Part shown: piece after piece, positions 15,604 to 25,422 of the stretch
Position numbering within the stretch: position 1 is the stretch's first letter
Layout of the letters: each line of letters begins with the position of its first letter
Assembly (NCBI GenBank): GCA_019084485.1
Contig: JAHRFU010000018.1
Span: 1-47,047 of the forward strand
Direction of reading: 5' to 3'
From: Desulforudis sp.
Lineage (GTDB): Bacteria; Bacillota; Desulfotomaculia; Desulfotomaculales; Desulforudaceae
Length of the DNA stretch: 47,047 nucleotides
Made by a program: the position numbers and the translations under genes
Notes under the pieces: generated by a model
Told to the model about the DNA's origin: nothing
What the model saw: only the letters and a program-made list of their open reading frames with translations
The model's database searches: none

Positions 15604-17739
15604 ATGACGATTGATGAAGTAATCCAAAAAGTAAGGCTTTACAACCAGAATGCCGACCTGGATCTGCTGCACCGGGCCTATGAGTTCGCCTCGGACGCCC
15701 ACTGCAAGCAGAAACGTCATTCGGGTGACGACTTCATCAGTCATCCGGTGGCGGTCGCGTTGATCCTGGCCGAACTTGAGATGGACCAGGAAACCATTGC
15801 GGCTGCCCTTTTGCACGATGTTGTTGAGGATGTCGGCTTGGAACTGTGCGCCCTCCGCTGCGAGTTCGGCGAGGAAATCGCTCTTCTGGTGGACGGTGTC
15901 ACTAAGCTTCACCGGCTCGCTTTTCATACTAAGGAAGAGCAGCAGGCGGAAAACATGCGTAAGATGCTCCTCGCCATGGCCAAAGACATCCGTGTGGTAC
16001 TGATTAAACTGGCCGACCGACTACATAACATGCGCACCTTAAAATATCATTCCGAGAACAAGCAGAAGGAGATTGCCTTAGAGACTCTGGAGATTTTTGC
16101 CCCGCTCGCCCACCGTCTCGGAATTTACCATCTCAAGTGGGAACTCGAAGACGAGGCTTTTCGCCATCTAGAGCCTGAGAAGTACTATGATCTGGCGCGT
16201 CAGCTACAACAGACGCGAGAGGTCCGGGAACGCTATATTTACACTGCGATGCGCATCCTGGATGAGAAGCTCGGGGCGACGGGCATCGAGGCCGACATCC
16301 AGGGGCGGGCCAAACACCTGTACAGCATCTACGGGAAAATGGTCAAGCAGGAGAAAGATCTCGCTGAGATATTCGACGCCATGGGCGTCCGAATTATCGT
16401 CAATTCCGTCAGAGACTGTTACGCGACCCTGGGCGCCGTTCACAATGAGTGGAAACCGATCCCCGGCCGCTTCAAGGATTTTGTCGCGATGCCCAAGTCC
16501 AATATGTACCAGTCCCTGCATACCACGGTCGTCGGGCCGGAAGGCAAGCTCCTGGAGATCCAGATCCGGACCTGGGAAATGCATCGCACCGGCGAGTACG
16601 GGATTGCTGCGCATTGGCGCTATAAGGCTGGCAGCCTGCGCGGGGATAAACACTTCGACGAGAAGCTGGCCTGGCTGAGACAGATGCTGGACTGGCAGAA
16701 GGAACTGCGAGAACCCCGCGAGTTTATGGAGACCTTAAAGATTGACCTCTTCGAGGATGTGGTATTTGTATTTACTCCCCGGGGAGATGTCTTGGAACTG
16801 CCGGCTGGATCAGTGCCGCTGGATTTCGCTTACCGCATCCATACCGATATCGGTCACCGCTGTATCGGGGCCAAGGTGAACGGAAAACTCGTTCCGCTTG
16901 ATTATCGCCTGGAGAATGGTGACATCATCGAGATCGTCAAGAGCAAGCACCCGAGCCCCAGCCGGGACTGGCTGTCCGTGGTGCAGACTTCCCAGGCGAA
17001 GACCAAGATTCGCAACTGGTTCAAGAAGGAGCAGCGTGACGAAAACATCGTACGCGGCAGAGAATCACTGGAGCGTGAAGCTAAGAAGCTCGGTGTGGAT
17101 TTTGAACTGCTGCGCGGTGATAAGATGATGGAGATGGGGCGCCGCTACAGCTACCAATCAATCGATGATCTCTACGCCGCTGTCGGGTTGGGCGTCATCG
17201 CCGCACACGGCCTGGTGGCGAGGCTCAGGGAACAGGTTAAAGTGCCGCCTGTCACAGAGATTGTGCCGGACCGGAAGCAGTGGTCTAAGAGTACCAGGGG
17301 GATCATGGTTAAGGACGTCGGGGATGTGTTGGTTCGGCTGGCACACTGCTGTAATCCCGCGCCCGGCGACTTCATCATAGGGTACATCACCCGAGGGCGC
17401 GGAGTATCCGTGCACCGCGGAGACTGCCGAAATGTCATCTCCTGGATTGAGAAGGAAAAGGAACGTCTGGTGGAAGTCATGTGGGACCAAAACTTCGATG
17501 ATTCTTTCCAGATCAGGCTCGAGATTTCCGGTATGGACCGTCATGGCTTACTCCTGGACGTGATGAACTGCCTCACCGAAATGAAGATCAGTGCCAACTG
17601 GGTTAAGGCCCGGAGCGTTAAGCAGAAGGGTGCCGTAGTGGAACTGACCGTGGAGATTCGCAACTTGGAACAGTTAAACTATCTTACTCAACGCATCACC
17701 CGGGTCAAGGATGTGTTTGAGGTCAGGCGGGTTCTCTAA
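15604..17739 (+). CDS. rel: Bifunctional (p)ppGpp synthetase/hydrolase
   Basis: A 711-residue Rel/RelA-SpoT protein that makes and breaks the stringent-response alarmone. Domains in order: HD hydrolase (H71-D72 in LLHDVVEDV; also [12 protein letters not shown]), synthetase (about 230-350, [19 protein letters not shown]), TGS (about 390-450, [20 protein letters not shown]), the zinc-finger/RRM region with [10 protein letters not shown], and a C-terminal ACT domain. R289-D292 reads RFKD, the motif of bifunctional enzymes rather than the synthetase-only RelA form. All key motifs are intact. It lies in the usual recJ-rel-dtd order and begins two bases after recJ. Confidence 0.96.
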   Translation: MTIDEVIQKVRLYNQNADLDLLHRAYEFASDAHCKQKRHSGDDFISHPVAVALILAELEMDQETIAAALLHDVVEDVGLELCALRCEFGEEIALLVDGVTKLHRLAFHTKEEQQAENMRKMLLAMAKDIRVVLIKLADRLHNMRTLKYHSENKQKEIALETLEIFAPLAHRLGIYHLKWELEDEAFRHLEPEKYYDLARQLQQTREVRERYIYTAMRILDEKLGATGIEADIQGRAKHLYSIYGKMVKQEKDLAEIFDAMGVRIIVNSVRDCYATLGAVHNEWKPIPGRFKDFVAMPKSNMYQSLHTTVVGPEGKLLEIQIRTWEMHRTGEYGIAAHWRYKAGSLRGDKHFDEKLAWLRQMLDWQKELREPREFMETLKIDLFEDVVFVFTPRGDVLELPAGSVPLDFAYRIHTDIGHRCIGAKVNGKLVPLDYRLENGDIIEIVKSKHPSPSRDWLSVVQTSQAKTKIRNWFKKEQRDENIVRGRESLEREAKKLGVDFELLRGDKMMEMGRRYSYQSIDDLYAAVGLGVIAAHGLVARLREQVKVPPVTEIVPDRKQWSKSTRGIMVKDVGDVLVRLAHCCNPAPGDFIIGYITRGRGVSVHRGDCRNVISWIEKEKERLVEVMWDQNFDDSFQIRLEISGMDRHGLLLDVMNCLTEMKISANWVKARSVKQKGAVVELTVEIRNLEQLNYLTQRITRVKDVFEVRRVL

Positions 17740-17741
17740 CG

Positions 17742-18185
17742 ATGCGGGCCGTTATTCAGCGTGTAACCCGGGCTTCGGTTCGGGTGGACGGAGAAACAAT
17801 TGCGCAGACTGATAAGGGTGTCGCCGTTCTGTTAGGTGTGGGACGGGGTGATGCTCCGGAAGACGCCTGCTACCTGGCGGAAAAGACGGCCAATCTGAGG
17901 ATATTTGAGGACTCAGAGGGCAAGCTTAATTTGTCGCTCCAGGACGTCGGGGGAGGTGCCCTGGTGGTATCACAGTTCACGCTATATGGGGACTGCCGCA
18001 AAGGCCGCCGCCCTGGGTTCAGCGAGGCTGCTTCCGGGCCGGAAGCGGTCACACTCTACGAACTCTATTGCGAGCACCTGGCCGGGTTCGGCATCACCGT
18101 AAGCCGCGGTCGCTTCGGTGCCCACATGCTCGTAGAGATCCACAACGACGGCCCAGTCACCCTGCTTCTGGGGTCGGGGCTTTAA
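17742..18185 (+). CDS. dtd: D-aminoacyl-tRNA deacylase
   Basis: A 147-residue DTD, which removes D-amino acids wrongly loaded on tRNA. The two family signatures are clear: [17 protein letters not shown] (about 80-96) and the NDGPVT cross-subunit Gly-cisPro motif (about 135-140). The start MRAVIQRV is canonical. It begins two bases after the rel stop, so it is very likely co-translated with recJ-rel. Confidence 0.96.
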   Translation: MRAVIQRVTRASVRVDGETIAQTDKGVAVLLGVGRGDAPEDACYLAEKTANLRIFEDSEGKLNLSLQDVGGGALVVSQFTLYGDCRKGRRPGFSEAASGPEAVTLYELYCEHLAGFGITVSRGRFGAHMLVEIHNDGPVTLLLGSGL

Positions 18186-18199
18186 TGGTTTTAATTTCT

Positions 18200-18236
18200 C
18201 CATTAAAGGGGTAAAAAGTAGCCTGTCCCCTTATGT
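18200..18236. repeat. REP-like motif between dtd and the MBL gene
   Basis: AAAGGGGTAAAAAGTAGCCT followed by GTCCCCTTAT. The AAAAAGTAGCCTGTCCCC core also occurs at 219-236 within dispersed-repeat copy A. GGGG and CCCC arms could form a hairpin. Confidence 0.5.
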
Positions 18237-18255
18237 GGATAAGGAGGTTGGTTGA

Positions 18256-18885
18256 GTGTTAATTGCCCGGATGATGGTGGGAGCGTTGCAGACGAACTGT
18301 TATCTTTACGGATGCCCTGATACTGGACAGGCTGTGGTCATTGATCCGGGGGATGAGGCCCAGCGGATTAAGCGTGAAGTGGGTGCCAAAGGCTATCAGC
18401 TTACGGCGATCATCCTTACCCACGGGCACGGAGACCACATCATGGGTGCGCCCGAACTAAGGGCAGCCACCGGGGCTGAGATCCTGGTGCACCGTGAAGA
18501 CGCTCCTTTGCTCAAGGACGCCCAACAGAACCTATCGGCCTATCTTGGCCATTCCTTCTCCATTGAAGACGGAATCCGGGAGTTGTCAGACGGGGAGGAG
18601 ATCTCGGTCGGCTCCAAAGGTCTCAAAGTGCTACACACTCCGGGCCACACCCGAGGCGGGATCAGCCTGGTGGGCGACGGCCTGGTTTTCAGCGGAGACA
18701 CCCTCTTCTGCGGTGGTGTCGGTCGTACTGATTTCCCTGGCGGGAGTATGCCCACCCTAGTATCTTCCATTAAGAACAAGTTGCTGAATTTACCCGACGA
18801 CACTACGGTTTACCCCGGCCATGGCCCGGAAACGACGATCGGTGCGGAACGTGTGGACAATCCCTATTTGCACACCGAATGGTAG
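18256..18885 (+). CDS. MBL-fold metallo-hydrolase (glyoxalase II-like)
   Basis: A 209-residue metallo-beta-lactamase fold protein. The metal ligands appear as THGHGDHIMG (about 55-64), H in HTPGHTRGG, D in FSGDTLFCGG, and the final H in YPGHGPETT. The pattern fits the glyoxalase II-like hydrolases found beside dtd in Firmicutes. The substrate is unknown; a thioester is plausible. GTG 18256 follows AAGGAGGTTGGTTGA. Confidence 0.88.
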   Translation: MLIARMMVGALQTNCYLYGCPDTGQAVVIDPGDEAQRIKREVGAKGYQLTAIILTHGHGDHIMGAPELRAATGAEILVHREDAPLLKDAQQNLSAYLGHSFSIEDGIRELSDGEEISVGSKGLKVLHTPGHTRGGISLVGDGLVFSGDTLFCGGVGRTDFPGGSMPTLVSSIKNKLLNLPDDTTVYPGHGPETTIGAERVDNPYLHTEW

Positions 18886-18904
18886 GATGAAAGGGTTGAG
18901 ATCC

Positions 18905-19288
18905 ATGGCCGGTCATTCTAGGATAACACCAGACGCCGATGCTGAATACGAGGTCATCGTTACCGGAGACGGTAAGCATTTCGTTGCCACCTGTAAGGGG
19001 TATCCGGTCTTTGCTCAGGGTGAAACGCGCGAAGAGACGCTGGAGAACCTCCGGGAGGCGATGGCGCTCTATTTTGACGATCTCCCGATCAGCCTGCCGG
19101 CTACGGTGATCAAAACCTTGACCGATGCCGGTTTCTTCGGGGTGAACAAGCGCGGGCGTCACATCCGTTTCCGCCGCTACGGGGAGAACTCCGAGACCCT
19201 CATCATCCCAAATACGGCCGAAGTCGCTGACTCGATCATCGATCACATTCAGCGTATCACCGGTAACAGCACAAGCCGTTCTTCTTGA
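18905..19288 (+). CDS. Single-chain HicB-HicA-like protein
   Basis: A 127-residue protein with two halves. Residues about 12-60 look like a HicB antitoxin (EYEVIVTGDGKHFVATCKGY, then QGETREETLENLREAMALYF). Residues about 65-125 resemble the HicA mRNA-interferase fold (VIKTLTDAGFFGVNKRGRHI, FRRYGENSETLIIPN). The histidine of RGRH takes the place of the catalytic GSH histidine of HicA. Usually hicA and hicB are separate genes with the toxin first; here they are one frame in the opposite order. ATG 18905 is chosen because AAAGGG lies nine bases upstream; an earlier ATG at 18887 has none. It may be a regulated RNase, a dead pair or a regulator. Confidence 0.6.
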   Translation: MAGHSRITPDADAEYEVIVTGDGKHFVATCKGYPVFAQGETREETLENLREAMALYFDDLPISLPATVIKTLTDAGFFGVNKRGRHIRFRRYGENSETLIIPNTAEVADSIIDHIQRITGNSTSRSS

Positions 19289-19326
19289 CAGGAATCCCAA
19301 ATTTGCATAAACTTGCGAAAGAAGCT

Positions 19327-19362
19327 CCCGTTCCCGCATAGCAGGGGCGGGTGTTTACTTTT
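19327..19362 (+). terminator. Possible terminator after the HicB-HicA gene
   Basis: CCCG-TTCCC-gcatagca-GGGG-CGGG forms an interrupted stem followed by TGTTTACTTTTC. The stem has a bulge and the T-run is broken, so this is tentative. Confidence 0.4.
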
Positions 19363-19416
19363 CATGACTTTTAATTGAAGGCACGTGGGATGCCTGGATT
19401 CAGGAGTAACCGTATA

Positions 19417-20679
19417 ATGCAAATTTCGCGAGTGCGTGGAACGAGTGACATTCTCCCGGGAACGACCGAAAAGTGGCAGGCTATGGAACAAACCATGCAT
19501 CAAATCTGCCGGGAATACGCCTACAGGGAGATCAGAACCCCCATCTTTGAGCATACCGAGCTGTTCCTGCGCGGTGTCGGCGAAACTACGGACATCGTGG
19601 AAAAGGAAATGTACACCTTCCTGGACAAGGGCGGCCGGAGCATTACCCTACGCCCCGAAGGAACGGCAGCGATAGCCCGTGCCTACCTGGAGAACAAGAT
19701 GTTTGCCCAGCCCCAGCCGATTAAGCTTTACTGCGCAGGCCCGATGTTCCGGTATGACCGCCCGCAGGCGGGACGGCTACGCCAGTTTCACCAGTTCGAC
19801 GTAGAGGTCATCGGGGCGGAGGGGCCGGGTGCGGATGCGGAGATCATCGTGCTGGCGATGGATTTCCTGGCGCGCCTGGGTTTGAAGAATCTCCAACTTC
19901 ACATCAACAGCGTGGGGTGCCCTCAGTGCCGGCAGGTTCTGCCGGAAAAGCTACGGACTTATTTTTCCGGGGAGGTCGGAGATCTCTGCGGTGACTGTCG
20001 TACCCGGATCGACCGGAACCCGTTGCGGGTGTTGGACTGCAAGAATGGGAAGTGTCGGGATATCGGCCGGGAAGCACCTACCCCGCTGGACTGTCTCTGT
20101 ACGGCCTGTACGGAACACTTCGAACAGGTACGGAGACAACTGGACATATTAGGAATCGAGTGCGTAGTCAACCCGCGCTTGGTGCGCGGCCTGGACTACT
20201 ACACCCGGACCGCCTTTGAGATTCTGTTTACCGAGTCGGGAGCCCAGAACGCCGTTGGCGGCGGGGGTCGGTACGACGGCCTGATGGAAACGATCGGCGG
20301 TGCCTCTGTCCCGGCCGTAGGCTTTGCGATCGGTCTGGAACGAGTGTTGCTGCTGCTGGACAGGCAGGATGTTTCACTGGATACGAGTGTGGGCCTCGAG
20401 GCGTTTGTGGCCGTGGCCGGAGACACCGAGCAGTTGGCCACCCGGATTCTGGCTGATCTTCGCAAAGAGGGTTTGGCAGCCGACCGGGACTACGCCGGGC
20501 GCAGCTTGAAGGCGCAGATGAAGTATGCCGGAAAGACCCAGGTACCTCTGGTAGTCATCACCGGTGAGGACGAGGCTGCCCGTGGAGTGGCGGTGGTCAG
20601 GATGATGACCACCGGGGAACAAACCGAGGTTCCGATCGAAATGGTGGCCGAGAGAGTCCGGACATTGTCCGGGAGATAA
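19417..20679 (+). CDS. hisS: Histidyl-tRNA synthetase
   Basis: A 420-residue class II aminoacyl-tRNA synthetase charging tRNA-His. N-terminal [11 protein letters not shown], motif 2 [20 protein letters not shown], the histidine-binding [14 protein letters not shown] and motif 3 [15 protein letters not shown] are present, followed by the HGTP anticodon-binding domain from about 325. Start ATG 19417 (MQISRVRG) is chosen on homology and an AGGAG site; the longer frame from 19375 is unlikely. No T-box is visible in the 128-base gap upstream. It is followed two bases later by aspS. Confidence 0.95.
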   Translation: MQISRVRGTSDILPGTTEKWQAMEQTMHQICREYAYREIRTPIFEHTELFLRGVGETTDIVEKEMYTFLDKGGRSITLRPEGTAAIARAYLENKMFAQPQPIKLYCAGPMFRYDRPQAGRLRQFHQFDVEVIGAEGPGADAEIIVLAMDFLARLGLKNLQLHINSVGCPQCRQVLPEKLRTYFSGEVGDLCGDCRTRIDRNPLRVLDCKNGKCRDIGREAPTPLDCLCTACTEHFEQVRRQLDILGIECVVNPRLVRGLDYYTRTAFEILFTESGAQNAVGGGGRYDGLMETIGGASVPAVGFAIGLERVLLLLDRQDVSLDTSVGLEAFVAVAGDTEQLATRILADLRKEGLAADRDYAGRSLKAQMKYAGKTQVPLVVITGEDEAARGVAVVRMMTTGEQTEVPIEMVAERVRTLSGR

Positions 20680-20681
20680 TA

Positions 20682-22505
20682 ATGCGTGGGGGTATTAATA
20701 GATTGAGTTACGCTGCGGAATTGGCAAATGATCTTCGTCGTACACATATGTGCGGTGTGTTGACCGAGGCGGACGTGGGACGTGAAGTCGTGCTCATGGG
20801 TTGGGTACAGAAGCGGCGCGACCACGGGGGACTGATTTTTGTGGATCTCCGGGACCGCTGGGGGTTGGTTCAGGTGGTCTTCAATCCGGACTATTCGGAA
20901 GAAGCGCTGAAAAAAGCGGAACGGATCCGTTCGGAATACGTGATTGCGGTCGTAGGCCGGGTGGAGAAGCGCCCGGAAGGAACGGACAACCCAAATCTGC
21001 CCACGGGTGCAATTGAGGTTCATGTAGCCGAGGCGCGGATTCTGAATGCGGCCAAGACACCGCCCTTTTACATCGAGGACGAGGTCGAGGTTGACGAGAA
21101 CATTCGCCTCCGGTACCGCTATCTTGATTTACGCCGTCCAGAGATGCAGCGTGCCTTGCAGTTGCGCCATCGGGCGGCTAAGGCGACCCGGGATTTTCTC
21201 GACGGACGTGGGTTCATCGAGGTGGAAACCCCGATGCTTACCAAGAGTACACCGGAAGGGGCTCGTGACTACCTTGTTCCCAGCCGGGTAAATCCTGGCA
21301 GCTTCTACGCGCTGCCGCAGTCGCCGCAGTTATTCAAACAGATTTTAATGGTGTCCGGGATTGACCGGTACTTCCAGATAGTGCGTTGTTTCCGAGATGA
21401 GGACTTGCGGGCGGATCGCCAGCCGGAGTTTACCCAGATCGACATGGAGATGTCCTTCGTCACTGCCGAGGACGTAATGGAAGTGACGGAATCAATGATT
21501 GCCGAGATCTGCCAGCAGACCACCGGACTGGAGGTGACGGTGCCCTTCCCGCGTCTGACCTACCAGGATGCTCTGAACCGTTTCGGTACGGACAAGCCCG
21601 ACCTACGTTTCGGGCTCGAACTCGTAGACGTCAGTGACCTGGCCGCCGGATGCGGATTCAAAGTCTTCCGAAGCGCTGTTCAGGCCGGGGGATTGGTCAA
21701 GGGAATTCTGGCAACGGGATGCGGCGGGTATTCTCGTAAGGAGATCGACGAACTGACCCAGTATGCCCTGACCTACAAGGCGAAAGGTCTGGCCTACTTT
21801 ATTGTCACCGAGGAAGGGCTGAAGGCACCGATTACCAAGTTCTTCACCAAGGAAGAACTGGCGACCATTCAGACCCGGTTCGGTGCCCGACCGGGCGACT
21901 TAATTCTGTTTGTGGCCGATCAGCCTTCGGTGGTCTATGCCGCTCTGGGTGCCTTGAGAAAAATGCTCGGGGAGAGACTGGGCCTGACGGATAATGCGGA
22001 CTATCGCTTTTCCTGGGTTGTGGATTTCCCCCTCCTGGAGTTCGATGCGGATGAGGGGCGGTATGTGGCAGTGCACCATATGTTCACTTCACCCCGTACC
22101 GATGACCTCCCCCTTCTGGCCGAAGAACCGGGGAGAGTTCGCGCCCAGGCCTACGACCTTGTCCTGAACGGGGTGGAACTCGGCGGAGGCAGTATCAGAA
22201 TCCACCGCCGTGACCTACAGGAGCAGGTGTTCACGGCGATCGGGATGAGCGCGGACGAAGCTTTGGAGAAGTTTGGGTTCTTGTTAGAAGCATTCGACTA
22301 CGGCACACCGCCCCACGGCGGGATCGCTTTCGGATTCGACCGCCTGGTGATGCTGTTGGCGGGGCGCCAAAGCATCCGCGAGGTCATGGCTTTCCCGAAG
22401 ACGCAAAACGCAGCGGATCTGATGACTGGAGCCCCGGATACAGTCTCGCGGGGGCAGTTGCGGGAGCTGCATATCGGGTTGGATGTCAAAAAGGAAGATA
22501 AATAG
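20682..22505 (+). CDS. aspS: Aspartyl-tRNA synthetase
   Basis: A 607-residue bacterial-type AspRS. It has an N-terminal OB anticodon-binding domain ([15 protein letters not shown]), motif 2 in [19 protein letters not shown], a GAD insertion domain (about 300-420), and motif 3 in [16 protein letters not shown]. It is about 15 residues longer at the N-terminus than usual; ATG 20682 has GGGAG seven bases upstream and is kept. Whether it also charges tRNA-Asn cannot be told from this. It is co-transcribed with hisS, the common Firmicute pairing, and 6S RNA follows. Confidence 0.95.
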   Translation: MRGGINRLSYAAELANDLRRTHMCGVLTEADVGREVVLMGWVQKRRDHGGLIFVDLRDRWGLVQVVFNPDYSEEALKKAERIRSEYVIAVVGRVEKRPEGTDNPNLPTGAIEVHVAEARILNAAKTPPFYIEDEVEVDENIRLRYRYLDLRRPEMQRALQLRHRAAKATRDFLDGRGFIEVETPMLTKSTPEGARDYLVPSRVNPGSFYALPQSPQLFKQILMVSGIDRYFQIVRCFRDEDLRADRQPEFTQIDMEMSFVTAEDVMEVTESMIAEICQQTTGLEVTVPFPRLTYQDALNRFGTDKPDLRFGLELVDVSDLAAGCGFKVFRSAVQAGGLVKGILATGCGGYSRKEIDELTQYALTYKAKGLAYFIVTEEGLKAPITKFFTKEELATIQTRFGARPGDLILFVADQPSVVYAALGALRKMLGERLGLTDNADYRFSWVVDFPLLEFDADEGRYVAVHHMFTSPRTDDLPLLAEEPGRVRAQAYDLVLNGVELGGGSIRIHRRDLQEQVFTAIGMSADEALEKFGFLLEAFDYGTPPHGGIAFGFDRLVMLLAGRQSIREVMAFPKTQNAADLMTGAPDTVSRGQLRELHIGLDVKKEDK

Positions 22506-22545
22506 TCAAGCGTCAGCCGGGTTAATGACAGTTTATGGGGCAAGC

Positions 22546-22574
22546 TTGCACAAAAAGATACCCTATGATAGTAT
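22546..22574 (+). promoter_or_regulatory. Sigma-A promoter for 6S RNA
   Basis: TTGCAC at 22546-22551, a 17-base spacer and TAGTAT at 22569-22574 place the start of transcription near 22581, just before the first arm of the 6S RNA. Confidence 0.6.
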
Positions 22575-22580
22575 GTGTAA

Positions 22581-22776
22581 AGATAAGTAAACCCTACTGG
22601 GCCCGTGACCGTCGATGAAGTTCCGAACCAACACCGATACATTGGGAGCTCGACTCTGGGTATAGCTCGCAGGCCTCCCTGGAGTGGAAGCGAAAAGTAT
22701 TCAGGAGGGCACCCGCCTGTTATGCGCAGGGTTCGGGGAACTTCATAGGGGTTACGGCTACGGTGGGGTTTTCTGA
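22581..22776 (+). ncRNA. ssrS: 6S RNA
   Basis: The region folds as one long rod with a central bubble. CCCTAC at 22592 pairs with GTGGGG at 22763-22768. CCGT-ga-CCGT pairs with ACGG-ct-ACGG. GATGAAGTTCCGAACC pairs with GGTTCGGGGAACTTCAT. The middle is internally paired (GCCTCCCTGG/TCAGGAGGGC arm). 6S RNA mimics an open promoter and binds the sigma-A RNA polymerase holoenzyme in stationary phase. The location directly after aspS is that of bsrA in Bacillus subtilis (established synteny). Confidence 0.85.
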
Positions 22777-22781
22777 TTTGA

Positions 22782-22815
22782 TCCGGACGTTTAAGACGTT
22801 CGGATTTAGTTATTT
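22782..22815 (+). terminator. Terminator of 6S RNA
   Basis: TCCGGACGT-ttaag-ACGTTCGGA makes a 9-bp stem with one G-U pair, followed by the T-rich TTTAGTTATTT. Confidence 0.7.
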
Positions 22816-22887
22816 CCTGAGGAAAATGTTGGATTGTTGTCTCTAAGCCATTGGGGGTACAATAACATGATCAGGGAGGGCTCTGAC

Positions 22888-24039
22888 ATGCGTACAATCT
22901 ACCTTGATCACGGAGCAACCACGGCTCCGGATCCCCTGGTCATTGAAGAAATGATTCCCTACCTAAAAAACCGCTACGGTAATCCCTCCAGTGGACACCA
23001 CCTAGGGAGGCAAGCCCGGGCAGGGGTGGAGATAGCCCGTCAAAGACTGGCCGGGGCGCTTGGTGCCGGTTCGCAGGAGATCGTATTCACCAGCGGGGGC
23101 AGTGAAGCGGACTATCTGGCCATCCGCGGTACAATCAGGGCACTGGGGAAAAGGCAGGGCCACATCATCATTTCGGCCTTTGAGCACCACGCGGTGCTGG
23201 ATACGTGCCTGGCCCTGGAGCGAAAAGGCTTCACTCTGTCTCTGGTTTCAATCGGCGAAGACGGGATCATTGACCCGGTTGCGGTGCAGCGGGAGATTCG
23301 TCCCGAGACGTTTCTGTTGTCGGTAATGCATGCCAATAACGAGATCGGGACCGTGCAGCCAGTTCGCGAGATAGCGACGCTGGCGCACAAGCACGGTATC
23401 CTGGTGCATACTGATTCGGTACAGAGTTTTGGGAAAATCGCGGTTGATGTAAACGAGCTGGGAGTTGACCTCCTGACGGTTTCATCCCATAAAATTCATG
23501 GCCCAAAGGGTGCCGGTGCTCTGTATATCCGGGAGGGTACTCCGTGGGAGCCAGTTAATTTCGGCGGCGGTCAGGAGGGTGCCAGACGTCCGGGAACGGA
23601 AAACGTACCTGGGGTGATTGGTCTGGGTGCGGCGGCCGAGATGGCCGTGCGGCAGCTGAAGGATGCTTCGGAAAAGATTCTAATGATGCGCGAGCGGCTG
23701 GTGGACGGGGTGCTCAACAGTATTCCCGGAAGCCGGTTGAACGGTGACCGGGCCAAGCGCATCCCGGGAAACGCACACTTCTCCTTTGAGGGAGTACTGA
23801 GCCGGAGTCTGCTGGAGGCACTGGATCAGCAAGGCATTTGTGCCTCTGGCGCGTCTGCCTGTGCAAGCGGTTCCTGTCAGGCCTCACACGTCTTAACAGC
23901 GATCGGCCTGCCCCTGTCATTGGCGCTGTCCGCAGTACGGTTTACGCTCGGCAAGGAGAATACCGCCGAGGAACTGGACTTCACCCTGGAGATCCTCCGC
24001 GATGTCGTGGATCGTATTAGGCGCGCAAATACCCGCTGA
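22888..24039 (+). CDS. Cysteine desulfurase (IscS/NifS family)
   Basis: A 383-residue class V aminotransferase-fold enzyme that takes sulfur from cysteine, leaving alanine and an enzyme persulfide. The PLP lysine is K202 in SSHKIHGPKGAG. The active-site loop reads GASACASGSCQASHVL with C325 (expected nucleophile position) and an extra C330. Other family marks are YLDHGATT, SGGSEADYLAI and HTDSVQSFGK. ATG 22888 has AGGGAGGG seven bases upstream and gives the canonical MRTIYLDH start, so the longer frame from 22834 is rejected. No iscU or mnmA is adjacent. It may supply sulfur for tRNA or Fe-S work, or serve the sulfur operon nearby (inference). Confidence 0.93.
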   Translation: MRTIYLDHGATTAPDPLVIEEMIPYLKNRYGNPSSGHHLGRQARAGVEIARQRLAGALGAGSQEIVFTSGGSEADYLAIRGTIRALGKRQGHIIISAFEHHAVLDTCLALERKGFTLSLVSIGEDGIIDPVAVQREIRPETFLLSVMHANNEIGTVQPVREIATLAHKHGILVHTDSVQSFGKIAVDVNELGVDLLTVSSHKIHGPKGAGALYIREGTPWEPVNFGGGQEGARRPGTENVPGVIGLGAAAEMAVRQLKDASEKILMMRERLVDGVLNSIPGSRLNGDRAKRIPGNAHFSFEGVLSRSLLEALDQQGICASGASACASGSCQASHVLTAIGLPLSLALSAVRFTLGKENTAEELDFTLEILRDVVDRIRRANTR

Positions 24040-24066
24040 TGAGTAAATAGGAAAAACAAAGCAATT

Positions 24067-24093
24067 GCGGTCGCTTTTTGGCTGACCGCTTTT
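24067..24093 (+). terminator. Terminator after the cysteine desulfurase
   Basis: GCGGTC-gctttttggct-GACCGC with TTTT directly after the stem. Confidence 0.7.
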
Positions 24094-24160
24094 ATGATTT
24101 TTGAGCAACTGGGCATAATAGTTTAAGCAAACCAAGAACCCTTAGACTGGAGGCATCAAG

Positions 24161-24334
24161 GTGCAGTGCCCGATTTGCAGCGGAAGAGCCACCGGCAAGG
24201 TAGGCGTAGAGCAGTATTTTTGCTGGGACTGTTGCGTTGAGTACCGGATCAGTAAGGAAGGAGTCCAGATTTTCGACCTGGACGAGGATGGTTCGCTGGT
24301 CGCCTTTGACCCGGCGAACGAATTGATGTATTGA
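24161..24334 (+). CDS. Small zinc-ribbon protein
   Basis: A 57-residue protein with two CxxC-type pairs (CPIC near the N-terminus, then CWDCC) that probably bind zinc. An acidic strand-rich tail follows (FDLDEDGSLVAFDPANEL). The GTG start at 24161 has ACTGGAGGC upstream. Such short zinc-ribbon proteins are common and uncharacterised in Clostridia. It is followed 24 bases later by a small membrane protein and may be co-expressed with it. Confidence 0.65.
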   Translation: MQCPICSGRATGKVGVEQYFCWDCCVEYRISKEGVQIFDLDEDGSLVAFDPANELMY

Positions 24335-24358
24335 ATCTGAGAGGAGGCTCGTGCAAAA

Positions 24359-24535
24359 ATGACCTTTTGGCGTGGGTTGGCCGTCGGGACTGTCGTCGGG
24401 GCGGCGGCGATAATGCTGATGTCGGACACAAAGACCCGTCACGCGCTTTCCATGGTTCAGGAACCCAAAATGAAGAAACGGGCTAGCCGCATGATGCGTG
24501 AGATTAGGGGCGCCGTTCACGACCTGATGGACTGA
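24359..24535 (+). CDS. Small membrane protein (YtxH-like)
   Basis: Fifty-eight residues: one N-terminal membrane segment rich in Gly/Ala/Val (GLAVGTVVGAAAIMLM) and a basic C-terminal tail (KMKKRASRMMREIRG). The shape resembles small YtxH/DUF3918-type proteins, but identity is not secure. ATG 24359 follows GAGAGGAGGCTC, a good ribosome site. The 137 bases after it, up to the convergent UPF0280 gene, show no feature beyond a GC-rich GGCCTCGCGGCC palindrome. Confidence 0.6.
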   Translation: MTFWRGLAVGTVVGAAAIMLMSDTKTRHALSMVQEPKMKKRASRMMREIRGAVHDLMD

Positions 24536-24672
24536 GGGGCCTCGCGGCCCGCCAGAATCCGAAGACGTTTTCGGCGTGGTTTTGGCGGTTGCATACCAAG
24601 ATTTGTCCCGGCTGGAAGGCTTACCAGCGCGAGCTGGCGGAGAAGGGAACTCGCCGTCACTAGCAATGGTTC

Positions 24673-25419
24673 TTAAGGGGTGATGGGTATTAGTTTGACT
24701 TGGCCCCAGGCGGCTAGACGGTCACCCTTGATCGACAGAACCCCGAGGATGCCCGGGATCTGCGAGGCGAAGTCGGTAGCCCGGTCGACCTCTGCCGGAG
24801 TGGTCACCAGGTTGGCCGCGGCAGTGGCCGTGGCGTCGGCCAGGGCGGTGGACGCGGCCAAAACCACTACGGCGTCAGCCTTGCCCAAACTTAGGGAGTG
24901 GCCGACTACCCCCGATGAGGTACAGATTCCGAGCGGTGTAATGTTGGCCGGAATCTCCAAGGCGATCCGGCCGGTGAACGGCGAATCGGCGGCGAAGATG
25001 CCGATCAGACGCCTTCGTGTGCTCTTCAGGTAAATGTCACCACCGTTTTCGACCAGCACCTCTTTCGAAAAACGGCCTAGTTCCCGTCCGACCCGGGCGG
25101 CAAAGGCACCGGCGACGGCAGCCATGGGGCCGACACCGGCCAGCCGGGCCGCCGCTGCCATTTCGTGAGCGATCTCAGGTGCAGCGGTTGCCGGCGTGAA
25201 TGGTTCCAGGGAGCGCAGAAACAGAGGATCCTCACTGATATACCGTTCCAGAGCACCGCGCAGTTCCCGGACCAGGAAATCAGTGCGTTCCGCCAGTTCC
25301 GGTGAAAAGCGGTCAGTGCGCACACCAATGTGCAGGTCGGTTTCTTTATACACTACCTGAAAGTAAGTGAGATCGTTTTCACGCAACCCCAAACGGTAGG
25401 TACGGTCAGTATTGGACAA
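24673..25419 (-). CDS. UPF0280 (COG2122, ApbE-like) protein of the homocysteine pathway
   Basis: A 248-residue UPF0280 family protein, related in fold to ApbE flavin transferases (VLVENGGDIYLKST, GICTSSGVVGHSLSLGKADAV, DATATAAANLV). In methanogens a COG2122 protein supports homocysteine formation from sulfide together with the DUF39 and NIL-ferredoxin proteins (established knowledge; chemistry not settled). It is the last gene of the minus-strand operon, three bases after the ferredoxin gene, and lies convergent to the small membrane protein. Confidence 0.88.
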   Translation of the reverse strand: MSNTDRTYRLGLRENDLTYFQVVYKETDLHIGVRTDRFSPELAERTDFLVRELRGALERYISEDPLFLRSLEPFTPATAAPEIAHEMAAAARLAGVGPMAAVAGAFAARVGRELGRFSKEVLVENGGDIYLKSTRRRLIGIFAADSPFTGRIALEIPANITPLGICTSSGVVGHSLSLGKADAVVVLAASTALADATATAAANLVTTPAEVDRATDFASQIPGILGVLSIKGDRLAAWGQVKLIPITP

Positions 25420-25422
25420 GGT

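Noticed and set aside
18821-18904. Upstream start for the HicB-HicA frame overlapping the MBL gene
   Set aside because: No ribosome site before 18821 or 18887; ATG 18905 has AAAGGG at good distance and fits the HicB start.
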